From positions 1 to 64,000 of the forward strand of contig MWFF01000035.1 in assembly GCA_002071485.1 (NCBI GenBank): 64,000 nucleotides of DNA, written 5' to 3'. Shown here one piece after another: positions 8,069 to 15,900 of this stretch. Numbering within the stretch: position 1 is the first letter of the stretch; every line of letters starts with the position of its first letter. The position numbers and the translations under genes were made by a program. Below the pieces are notes generated by a model. The model was given only the letters and a program-made list of their open reading frames with translations. It searched no databases and was not told where the DNA came from. This DNA comes from Verrucomicrobia bacterium ADurb.Bin006. GTDB taxonomy: Bacteria > Verrucomicrobiota > Verrucomicrobiia > Limisphaerales > J093.

Positions 8069-8276
8069 CAGTGCATTTGCAAGTTGTCGGCGGGAATCGA
8101 GTTTGCGCCGCGTGGGGCTTGCCTGCCGCGCCTGCCTGTGCCGTGCCCGACACGGCAGACAGGTTGCTGCGCTTTGCGGCGCAGGCAGGGCACAGGGCTT
8201 GCACCGGGAGTCTCCATCCGTTGTAAGCCCGGGGCCCTCACCGGGCGACAGAATGCCGACAACTCCCATATGCACC
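8069..8276 (-). repeat. GGTGCAT-ended interspersed element, copy 1
   Basis: About 208 bp running from GGTGCAT (minus strand) to ATGCACTG. The core CCTGCCTGCGCCGCAAAGCG and following GTGTCGGGCACGGCACAGGC is shared with copies at 10613-10820 and 36258-36399. It fills most of the gap between the sugar transporter and gcvT. The short terminal inverted repeats (GTGCAT/ATGCAC) suggest a non-autonomous element. Confidence 0.8.
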
Positions 8277-8337
8277 GTCGCCCGCACCGTCGCCTGCTTG
8301 ACGGGCGCGGGAAGGTTGGTAGCGTCTGAGGCACGCT

Positions 8338-9489
8338 ATGCTCAAACGGACCCCGCTCCACGATTTGCACCGCCAACTCGAGGCCCGCATGGTCGATTTC
8401 GGCGGGTGGGAGATGCCCGTCCAGTACACCGGCATCGTCCAGGAACACCTTGCGGTGCGCCAAAGCGCCGGGTTGTTCGACATCTCCCACATGGGCGAAA
8501 TGCTGGTGAGCGGTCCCGGAGCAACCGAGTTTCTGAACCACGCACTGACCAACGACATCCGGAAGCTGGCGATCGGGCAGGGGCAGTACACGCTGCTCTG
8601 CCAGGAGCATGGCGGCGTGGTGGATGACCTGTACGTCTACCGGATCGACACCGACGAATTCCTGATGATCGTCAATGCCTCGCGCATCGAGGCGGATTGG
8701 GACTGGCTCCAGATTCGCGTCGACCATGCCCCCACGCGCGACGGATTTCGTCTCCGCAACGCCTCGTCCGAGTATGGCGCCGTTGCAGTCCAGGGGCCGG
8801 CTGTGGCGCAGTTCATCGACACCGCGATCGAGGGCGGATCGATGGGCTGCACCCTGGTGCCGGGCGCGTCTGCCCTCAAGAAGAACGAAATTGGGGCGTT
8901 TGTGTTTCAGGGCGCCTCCGTGTATGTGGCGCGGACCGGTTACACCGGTGAAGACGGCTTTGAGGTTGTCGCGCCGACCGCGGCGATCGCCCCGATCTGG
9001 CGGGCGCTGATCGAGGCGGGCGCGCCTTTCGGACTGAAGCCGGCGGGTCTGGGCGCGCGCGACACTCTGCGCACCGAAATGGGCTATCCGCTCTATGGCC
9101 ATGAACTGACCGAGGCGACGACCCCCATCGAAGCCGGCCTCGCTTTCTTTGTGGCGCTCGACAAGGGCGACTTTGTCGGACGGGACGTGCTGCTGAGGCA
9201 AAAGGCCGAGGGAGTATCCAGGCGATGCGTGACGTTCCGAATGGCCGACAAATCGCCGCCTCCCCGCCCCGGCTATATCGTTTGGAGCGCCGATCCGGCT
9301 GCGGCGCCGATTGGCAAGGTGGTCAGCGGCACCCAAAGCCCGTCCTTGGGGGTGGGGATCGGGATGGCCTACGTGGCGACTGCGATGGCGCAGCCGGGCA
9401 CGGCGCTGGCAATCGAGATTCGCGGACGGCGCTTCCCGGCGGCGATCGAGAAGAAACCGCTCTACCGGAGGCCCGCGGCCCGCCCGTAG
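8338..9489 (+). CDS. gcvT: Aminomethyltransferase, glycine cleavage T-protein
   Basis: 383 residues, the usual length. N-terminal TPLHDLHRQLEARMVDFGGW is followed by LFDISHMGEM, the folate-binding DDLYVYRI and the GYTGEDGFE motif, with the C-terminal GcvT_C barrel ending in KPLYRRP. With P-, H- and L-proteins it moves the aminomethyl group of glycine to tetrahydrofolate, giving 5,10-methylene-THF and ammonia in the cytoplasm. The partners gcvH and gcvP are not within the window and no glycine riboswitch is seen upstream. The thymidylate synthase that would use methylene-THF lies convergently downstream. Confidence 0.95.
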   Translation: MLKRTPLHDLHRQLEARMVDFGGWEMPVQYTGIVQEHLAVRQSAGLFDISHMGEMLVSGPGATEFLNHALTNDIRKLAIGQGQYTLLCQEHGGVVDDLYVYRIDTDEFLMIVNASRIEADWDWLQIRVDHAPTRDGFRLRNASSEYGAVAVQGPAVAQFIDTAIEGGSMGCTLVPGASALKKNEIGAFVFQGASVYVARTGYTGEDGFEVVAPTAAIAPIWRALIEAGAPFGLKPAGLGARDTLRTEMGYPLYGHELTEATTPIEAGLAFFVALDKGDFVGRDVLLRQKAEGVSRRCVTFRMADKSPPPRPGYIVWSADPAAAPIGKVVSGTQSPSLGVGIGMAYVATAMAQPGTALAIEIRGRRFPAAIEKKPLYRRPAARP

Positions 9490-9544
9490 CCGGTTATTCC
9501 ACACGCTTCGCGAGGAACCGGACCCGGCGCAGTTTTGCTTTTGC

Positions 9545-9616
9545 AGCCCGCATAGCAGTCCTCATGCGAGGTTTGTCCGCCCTGTGCACTGACGGGGCGA
9601 GAGGAATATGCGGGCT
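9545..9616. repeat. ~72-bp GCCCGCAT palindrome, copy A
   Basis: Begins AGCCCGCAT and ends ATGCGGGCT (9-bp perfect terminal inverted repeat), with the shared inner blocks CAGTCCTC and TGTGCACTGACGGGG. It sits between the convergent gcvT and thymidylate synthase genes and may end both transcripts as a large hairpin. Confidence 0.8.
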
Positions 9617-9648
9617 CGGCAAAGACGGCGGGAGTGCGGCGCGGTGAC

Positions 9649-10497
9649 TCAGGCAGTCCCTTTGCCCATGGCCGCCGCCTTTTCGAGGATCATCGGCCGT
9701 GCCTCCTCCATCATCTCTCTCAGATCGGCATAACGAAGCGTGCGCTGCTCGAAGGAACGTTTACGGAGTGCGCCGAGGAATCGGCCTTCGAACTCGCGGA
9801 AATAAGAGCCGTAGATGTGGTAACTGTCCGCGACGTGGACGTAGCGCCCTGGCTCGACGGGGCGCCCGGTCAGGCTGCCGATGCGATCGGCTATGCGCTT
9901 CTGCAGTTGAACCAGGGCGAAGATATTCATGAACGCGGCTTTGTAGGCGTCGTTGGACCGGAACCGGACGTTCATGCTCAGGACCTGGCGCCGCTGCTCC
10001 TCGGTTAGTCGGCACCAGATGCTTTGAAGGCAGGCCGGGTCGTAGCAATCGTTGTCCTCCCAGACCTTCCACGTGATGGCCTGGGCGCGCCTCGAGTGGG
10101 GTGTTCGCGCCAGTTTCTGGCAAAGGACCTCGATCTGGTCTGCGGGTTCGAGGGTGGGCGCTGTGTAGGCAAACAAGCGCTGATGATACGTGTACTCCCA
10201 GCGCGTGTCGTGCGGGTCATCCGGATCGCGCACCAGGTGGTCCTTGATGCCCTCGCACACTTCCATGACGTACTCCTGCAACTCGACGGGGCCCCCGGGA
10301 AAATCCCTGTGGATCATCGGCTCGCTCAGAGGGTCGGCGATCGTGATGATCATCGTCGCGTCCTTGCTTGGCGGATCGTCGGGCTTGTCATACTCGCTCC
10401 GGACGTTGCATCCGCGCTCATGCAGGGCAACGAGCGATTCTTCCCAAGCCCGAGCGATCCCATCGGCTTCGACGTGGAGGACAGGGATGCCTTTCAT
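9649..10497 (-). CDS. thyA: Thymidylate synthase, archaeal-like type
   Basis: 282 residues from the ATG at 10497. Key residues of the ThyA fold can be placed: phosphate-binding SRRA (135-138), catalytic Cys in PACLQ (C156), RSND (180-183), N191 eight residues after D183 (Asn there favours dUMP over dCMP), and H227/Y229 in YHIYGSY. The enzyme makes dTMP from dUMP with methylene-THF. The layout (PACLQ instead of the bacterial PPCH, and the N-terminal EPMIHRDFPGG block) is nearer the methanogen-type enzymes than Escherichia coli ThyA, as far as I remember those. A nucleotide hydroxymethylase activity is the alternative. No Shine-Dalgarno site is evident. Apparently monocistronic. Confidence 0.8.
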   Translation of the reverse strand: MKGIPVLHVEADGIARAWEESLVALHERGCNVRSEYDKPDDPPSKDATMIITIADPLSEPMIHRDFPGGPVELQEYVMEVCEGIKDHLVRDPDDPHDTRWEYTYHQRLFAYTAPTLEPADQIEVLCQKLARTPHSRRAQAITWKVWEDNDCYDPACLQSIWCRLTEEQRRQVLSMNVRFRSNDAYKAAFMNIFALVQLQKRIADRIGSLTGRPVEPGRYVHVADSYHIYGSYFREFEGRFLGALRKRSFEQRTLRYADLREMMEEARPMILEKAAAMGKGTA

Positions 10498-10612
10498 AAG
10501 CGGATGGAGAGTTGACGAGAGGATCGGATGGGCTGCGCGTTCATGACAGGGGAAGATCTGTACAGTGTTCTTCCGCCCGCGCAAACAGGAATCGTCGAGG
10601 AATCGTCAAGGC

Positions 10613-10820
10613 GGTGCATCGGCCCGCTGTCGGTATCCTCTCGCCCGGTGAGGGCACCGGGTCTACAACGGATGGAGACTCCCGCTGTAGGCCGCGTGCC
10701 CTGCCTGCGCCGCAAAGCGCAGCAACCTGTCTGCCGTGTCGGGCACGGCACAGGCAGGCGCGGCAGGCAGGCTCCACCCGGCGCAAACTCCTTTCCCACC
10801 GACAGCTTGCAGATGCCCTG
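10613..10820 (+). repeat. GGTGCAT-ended interspersed element, copy 2
   Basis: About 208 bp from GGTGCAT to AGATGCCCTG, closely similar over its whole length to copy 1 in the opposite orientation (shared CGCCCGGTGAGGGC, ACAACGGATGGAGACTCCC and the palindromic core). It accounts for nearly all of the gap between the thymidylate synthase and the hybrid kinase, ending 4 bp before the kinase stop codon. Confidence 0.8.
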
Positions 10821-10823
10821 TCG

Positions 10824-11957
10824 TCAAGGTTGCGCGGACCGATGCGGGCGCTTCGGCCCCCTTCCGGCCTGGGAGGGCGGTTGCTGTCGATCAGCGCGCT
10901 CATCAGGCCAGGTGAAGTGCACGATCGTGCCGCGCCCCTCTCGGGACTGGACCCAGGCGGCGCCGCCCCGGTCCTCGACGATCCGCTTGACCAGGGTCAG
11001 GCCCAGCCCCACGCCGGGCTTGTCGCCGCTGCGACGCATTCGCCAGTATGGCTCGAAGACCCGATCCAGAAAGCGCGCCGGGATCCCGCGTCCGTTGTCA
11101 GCCACCAGAAACTCCCAGGCGGCGACTCGTCGCGTGGCGCTGACCCGAAGCCGCCCCTGCGGCTGGTCCAAGGAAGCCAGGGCATTGTCGAGCAGGTTCT
11201 GGAACACCTGCTGCAACTGCTCGCGGCTCGCGTTCACGGTCGGCAGGTCGGGATCGATCGTGATCTTGACCAGCGGCGGGAGTGCGAGTTGCTCCGCGAT
11301 CTCGCGCACCAGTTCACCCGTGGCGATCTGCCGCTCAACCTGATGCGTCTTCCCCACCCGGGCGCATTCCAGGAGCCCGTCGATCGTCCGATCCAGCTCG
11401 CGCACCCGCTCCTTCAGAAGCGTGAACAGTTGCTGCCCCTCCGAATCGAGGCGCGCGGCGTGGTCCCGCGCGATCCAATCGGCAAGCTGGCGCATGCCGC
11501 GGAGCGGGGCCTTGAGTTCATGGCTGACGACCAGGGCGTACTCGGTGAGTTGATCCACCTTGGTACGTTCCTCGAGCAGCCGGCGATAGCGGTTCAACCG
11601 GAGAATGCTCTGGACACGCATGGTCAACTCGGCGCGGTCAAACGGCTTTGACACAAAATCGTCGGCCCCGGCCGCGATGCCCGCAAGGCGGGAATCCCGG
11701 TCGTCCAGAACCGTGAGAAGCAGGATCGGAACTTCGGCAAGCGCAGGATTGGCGCGTATCTGCCGACAAATCTCGAATCCGTCCAGTCCCGGCATGAGGA
11801 CGTCCAGGAGGATCAGGTCGGGCTGGAGTTGGGTCGCGATGGCCAGGGCCTTAGTGGGGTTCGACACGAATTCGAGCCGTCTCTCTTCGGACGCCAGCAG
11901 CGCTTGGAGCGTTTCCCGCGTTCCGACGTCGTCATCGATGATCAGCAATGTGTTCAT
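10824..11957 (-). CDS. Response regulator-histidine kinase hybrid
   Basis: 377 residues. A receiver domain comes first: acidic pocket D8-D10, phosphoacceptor D52 in LILLDVLMPG, K104 in SKPF. It is followed directly by a HisKA helix (VSHELKAPL, H146) and a HATPase domain with NLLDNA, DNGRGIP and GLGLTLVK. There is no membrane segment and no output domain, so it is a cytoplasmic relay kinase. Its ATG overlaps the stop of the upstream sensor kinase by 4 nt, implying translational coupling; it is the likely phosphorylation partner of that sensor. The C-terminal tail (about 20 residues, rich in Arg/Pro/Gln) is disordered. Confidence 0.9.
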   Translation of the reverse strand: MNTLLIIDDDVGTRETLQALLASEERRLEFVSNPTKALAIATQLQPDLILLDVLMPGLDGFEICRQIRANPALAEVPILLLTVLDDRDSRLAGIAAGADDFVSKPFDRAELTMRVQSILRLNRYRRLLEERTKVDQLTEYALVVSHELKAPLRGMRQLADWIARDHAARLDSEGQQLFTLLKERVRELDRTIDGLLECARVGKTHQVERQIATGELVREIAEQLALPPLVKITIDPDLPTVNASREQLQQVFQNLLDNALASLDQPQGRLRVSATRRVAAWEFLVADNGRGIPARFLDRVFEPYWRMRRSGDKPGVGLGLTLVKRIVEDRGGAAWVQSREGRGTIVHFTWPDERADRQQPPSQAGRGPKRPHRSAQP

Positions 11958-14710
11958 GCGTGGACGGCGGTCCCGGGGGGCGGCCCCTCCGTATCGAGGC
12001 CGTCTCGGAGTCCGCATTCGGTTTCGAGTCTTGTTCGCCAAGGCAGCACCACGCTGAAGCGGCTTCCGGTTCCCGGCGTGCTTGTGGCGTGCACGTGGCC
12101 GCCATGCAGTTCGGCCATGCGGCGCACAAGCACCAGGCCAAGACCGGTGCCGGCCGGGGTGTGGGAGAGCCGCTCGCCCGCCTGGACGAAAGGCTGAAAC
12201 ACGCGCGGCAAGTCCTCGGCGGCAATGCCCACCCCGGTGTCCCACACGGTGAAACGTAGAGCCCGATTGGCCTCGTCCCCTTCCACAGCCAGGCCAAGGC
12301 GCCCGCCTCGAGGAGTGAATTTGACCGCGTTCGAGAGGAGATTCACGAGAATCTGTTTCAATCGCCGCGCGTCCGCCACACAACTGATACCGGGCGGCCT
12401 GACGGTGACGCTCAGGATCTGCCCCTTGGCGAGTGCGGACTCCTTGACAAGGCGCAGGGCCGATTCGCACACCCCGCCCACATCGCACAGGTCGAGTTGA
12501 AGTCGAATTCGTCCGGCCTGGCTCTTGGCGACATCGAGGGCGTCATTGATCAACTGCAGCAGATGCCGACCGCTTTCCTCGATGGTGCGCAAGTAATGGC
12601 GCTGGCACGTGTTGAGCGCCCCGGGCGAGTCGGTCTGCAAGGCCTCGGCCAAGCCGAGGATGCTGACCAGCGGTGTGCGCAGTTCGTGGCTCATGTTCGT
12701 CAGGGACTCGTCCTTGAGCTTCGCCGCCCGCGCAAGTTCGGCGTTGGCTTGGCTCAATTGACGGGTGCGCTCCTCCACCCGCTGCTCGAGGTCGACGTTC
12801 AACTGGCGCACCAGCGCTTCCGCCCGGCACCGCTCGCGGGCCTCGATGGCCAGCACCACAAAATCGGCGCACGACGCCGCAAACACCTCTTCCTCGGGCG
12901 TCCACTCCCGCGCCAGGCCCGTATGCTCGAAACTGAATACGCCGAGCAGGCGCCCCGCCTGCCGGATGGGCGCATCGAGCAACGACACGATGCCATGCCT
13001 TGCCAGGTAGTCCTTGCGCAACTCCTCGGTGCGCGGATCGATGGCGGTTTGCCGCACAGCGATGATGCGCGACAAACCACACGCGTTGAAGTAGGCCGGA
13101 TAACGCGCCACCGACAGCCGCTCCCCGCTCTCATGCCGCCCTGTGTCGAGGTCGAACCTGTCCTCGCAACACAGTTCTTCGCCGCCGGACGTCAGCAGCC
13201 AGATCCCGACGCGGGCGACCTGGATCGCCCGGGCTCCGGCTTCGGTAATCTCGCGCGCGGATTCCTCCCACGCCCCGCCGCCGATGTGGGGACTGCGCGC
13301 GAGTTCAACGAGCCGTTTGTTCACCTCGGCCAGCCGTTTCGTCCTGCCCCGAAGCGCCTCGTTGTTGCGGTGTCTCTCGATCGCCAATCGAGCCAAGGAG
13401 ACCACCAGACGCGCCGTGTCCGACTCCTTGGCATCCAACAACTTGGCTCGGTCAGCACAGCAACAAACTACACCGAGAAGTTGCTTTTCGACTCCATCGA
13501 TGGGCATGGACCAGGACAAAACGTCGACTCCATCTGCCCCTGTTGGATCCAGCCCGACTTGCCACGGTTCCGACGCCGTGAACGCATCTGGAACCCGTTC
13601 GACAGCCCGGTTCTGGTGTGCGCTCCACCGGTCCAGAATCGCAGGTCCGAAACAAGTCGGGCATGCCCGGTGCTCCGCGGCGGCCCGGCGCATGTTCAGG
13701 AACTCGAGGCGCCCCGCCGCGTTCGCGACTGCGATGCAACAGGTCGAGCCCGCGATGTGGTTCTCCCAGAGGGTGGCTACCGCTTCAAGCGCCGCCGCAA
13801 GCGGCGCGCCCGTCGCGATCAGTTCGAGCACCTGCCGGCGCTGCGTAGAGCGCTCCTCGATCCTCTTGGTCTCCGTGATGTCCTGGAGCATGCCGACCCA
13901 CGCCGTCGGTCTCCCATCGCGCCCGAGCACCTGAGTCGAGCTGTCCGCCACCCAACGCTCTTCGCCCGAGCGCGTCCGAATGCGCAAGTCACATCGCCAC
14001 AGCAGCGGTCCGCCAACACCCTTCTGGCGCGCAACTGGGGGCGGATGCTCGGGACCGCTGCCGCCCCGCTCCGCCTCCTCGAGGATCAGGCTGTGCCAAA
14101 GCGTGGGCGTCATCTCGTGGGCTGGGTAACCTGTGATGCCCTCGATCCCATCGCCCATGAAGGCATAGAGATTGGTTGCAATGTCCTTGCGGTACGGAAC
14201 GGCTCCGGCCGCGCCGATGGCCTCGCGGTAGACACCCTCGATCAGCCGATACTCGGCCTTCAGTCTGGATTGCCGCCGCAGCACAAAGCCCAGGAAACCA
14301 AGCGAAACGACCGAGATGACCGCAAGCTCTTCGACAATCCGTTGCACTGTCAACCCTTGCACACCGACCAGCCCCACGGCCCCCACTAGGACCCCAAGCT
14401 CCGCCTCGAGTGGGCGCCGCACCCCCGGTCGTTCCGGACTTGCTGCGTTCGCGCCCAACAGAGACTCCGAACCGAGGGCCGGTTGCACCGCTACCGTCCC
14501 TGGCCCCCATGCTTCACTGGACTTAGCGGGGTCCCGCATCCGGGCTCCTGCGCCCGAAGCGCCCTGCGCTGGACAGTCGCGACACCAGACCAGGGAAAGG
14601 ACGCCGAGTCCGGCGCACATTAAGGATCGAGCCATCAGGCGTGCGCGTCGCCGACCCTGGCGGGCAAGGCGTGCAACACTCGCTTGACACTTGGCTTCGA
14701 CGATTGTCAT
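11954..14710 (-). CDS. Membrane PAS/GAF sensor histidine kinase
   Basis: 918 residues. N-terminal Arg-rich start and a hydrophobic stretch near 30-45 (signal anchor), a second hydrophobic region at about 100-145 (ELGVLVGAVGLVGV, LAVISVVSLGFLGF), then a PAS domain (about 150-275, ending WVGMLQDITETKR), a GAF-like domain (about 290-440) with Cys-rich patches (STCCIAV, CPTCF, GVVCCCAD), a second GAF (about 465-620), a coiled coil, HisKA with MSHELRTPL (H675) and HATPase with SNAVKFTP, DTGVGI and GTGLGLVL. It is the sensor of a two-gene system with the overlapping receiver-kinase gene. The Cys patches of the first GAF could bind metal or heme, an inference only. The signal is unknown. Confidence 0.9.
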   Translation of the reverse strand: MTIVEAKCQASVARLARQGRRRARLMARSLMCAGLGVLSLVWCRDCPAQGASGAGARMRDPAKSSEAWGPGTVAVQPALGSESLLGANAASPERPGVRRPLEAELGVLVGAVGLVGVQGLTVQRIVEELAVISVVSLGFLGFVLRRQSRLKAEYRLIEGVYREAIGAAGAVPYRKDIATNLYAFMGDGIEGITGYPAHEMTPTLWHSLILEEAERGGSGPEHPPPVARQKGVGGPLLWRCDLRIRTRSGEERWVADSSTQVLGRDGRPTAWVGMLQDITETKRIEERSTQRRQVLELIATGAPLAAALEAVATLWENHIAGSTCCIAVANAAGRLEFLNMRRAAAEHRACPTCFGPAILDRWSAHQNRAVERVPDAFTASEPWQVGLDPTGADGVDVLSWSMPIDGVEKQLLGVVCCCADRAKLLDAKESDTARLVVSLARLAIERHRNNEALRGRTKRLAEVNKRLVELARSPHIGGGAWEESAREITEAGARAIQVARVGIWLLTSGGEELCCEDRFDLDTGRHESGERLSVARYPAYFNACGLSRIIAVRQTAIDPRTEELRKDYLARHGIVSLLDAPIRQAGRLLGVFSFEHTGLAREWTPEEEVFAASCADFVVLAIEARERCRAEALVRQLNVDLEQRVEERTRQLSQANAELARAAKLKDESLTNMSHELRTPLVSILGLAEALQTDSPGALNTCQRHYLRTIEESGRHLLQLINDALDVAKSQAGRIRLQLDLCDVGGVCESALRLVKESALAKGQILSVTVRPPGISCVADARRLKQILVNLLSNAVKFTPRGGRLGLAVEGDEANRALRFTVWDTGVGIAAEDLPRVFQPFVQAGERLSHTPAGTGLGLVLVRRMAELHGGHVHATSTPGTGSRFSVVLPWRTRLETECGLRDGLDTEGPPPGTAVHA

Positions 14711-14757
14711 TGGTCCTTGACGCTTTTCCCGGAGAGGGCAAATGCCGGGCTGTATCT

Positions 14758-14825
14758 GGCCCGCATTGCAGTCCTCTCGCGGCGTCTAACCGCCCAGTGC
14801 ACCGTCGAGGTGCTAAAATGCGGGT
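14758..14825. repeat. ~72-bp GCCCGCAT palindrome, copy B
   Basis: Starts GCCCGCATTGCAGTCCTC and ends ATGCGGG, with inner GTGCACCG, clearly the same family as 9545-9616 and 52870-52940. It lies in the divergent gap between the sensor kinase and the PEP-CTERM gene. The rest of that gap (14826-15048) holds no gene I can support. Confidence 0.75.
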
Positions 14826-15048
14826 CAGGGCGCAATGAGCTATGGATCGGTTGCACTCTAATGCAGGCTCACCCCCCTTTCAACAACCTTAAGCCGGTCT
14901 TTGGCGGAGGGCATAGATGTACAACACACTGTTAACAAATAATTTCGGTCGTAGTCAATGGGCGAAGACACCTCCGAAAATTCTCGAAGATTTCTCTTGC
15001 CTGTGCCGGCCCGTTCCCTAAAATGCGTGCGGCACTGCAAAACAACCT

Positions 15049-15777
15049 ATGAAAACACAAACGATTCTTGGACTGTCTGTAGTGGTGGCGATGGCTTGCG
15101 TCGCGCAGGCACAGGACTTCAGCGAGAATTTTGACGGCTATGCTGCTGGCTCGAACATGCACGGCCAGGGCGGCTGGAAGGGCTGGCAAAACGACGCTGC
15201 GGCTGGTGCTGTTGTCTCCAGCAGTCAGGCTAAGAGCGCGCCCAATTCCGTGAACGTCACGGGCGGCACTGATTTGGTGCACGAGTTCAATTACACCTCA
15301 GGACAGTGGAGGATCAGCATTGACCAATATGTGCCGTCCACTGCGGTCGGTACGACAGACAAGAAATTCTACCTCATTTTTCTAAACAACTACAACGATG
15401 CCGGCAGCAGCCTTAACTGGAGCATCCAGACGCTAGGAGACCTTAACACCGGGTTATTCTCCGAGCTGGGCGGGTCAGGAAACACACCGCACAGCGCTAC
15501 GACTCCGATCATCAAGGATGCGTGGGCAAATTGGACGCTCGATGTGGATTTGGACAACAACAGCGTGCAGCAATATTACAACGGTGCGGCCTTCGGCACG
15601 CCATTCGCCTGGCAGAGCGGAGGCGTCAATGCAATCGGGGCCATTGACTTGTATGCCAACGACACTGGCCCCATCTATTACGACAATCTCACGATCCAGC
15701 AGATTCCCGAGCCAAGCGTTCTGGCCCTGATCGGCTTGGGCGGTTTGGCCCTCGGTTTGCGCCGACGAGTCCGGTAG
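15049..15777 (+). CDS. PEP-CTERM sorted surface protein
   Basis: 242 residues: a typical signal peptide (MKTQTILGLSVVVAMACVAQA), a beta-rich concanavalin-like body beginning with FSENFDGYAAGS, and a C-terminal PEP-CTERM tail IPEPSVLALIGLGGLALGLR followed by RRRVR. Such tails are recognised by an exosortase/archaeosortase system and the protein is released or anchored at the cell envelope. No exosortase gene lies in the window. Codon use and GC are lower than in the neighbours, as usual for this class. Nothing can be said about ligand or partner. Confidence 0.92.
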   Translation: MKTQTILGLSVVVAMACVAQAQDFSENFDGYAAGSNMHGQGGWKGWQNDAAAGAVVSSSQAKSAPNSVNVTGGTDLVHEFNYTSGQWRISIDQYVPSTAVGTTDKKFYLIFLNNYNDAGSSLNWSIQTLGDLNTGLFSELGGSGNTPHSATTPIIKDAWANWTLDVDLDNNSVQQYYNGAAFGTPFAWQSGGVNAIGAIDLYANDTGPIYYDNLTIQQIPEPSVLALIGLGGLALGLRRRVR

Positions 15778-15900
15778 TTAAGTTAGTTAAGTTACTGTTC
15801 CACTGATTCCCGATAACGGAGGCTGGCGTGCGAGCGTCAGCCTCCGTTGTGCTTTTGACCGCGTCCGGGGCCATGACAGGTTCATCGCCCCGGATGACTG

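Noticed and set aside
8277-8337. Glycine riboswitch in front of gcvT
   Set aside because: Only about 60 nt separate the repeat element from the start codon, and no glycine aptamer motif is visible.
12497-14389. A 630-codon open frame antisense to the PAS/GAF kinase
   Set aside because: High-GC shadow of a real gene; its residues are low-complexity Arg/Gln/His-rich and carry no family motif.
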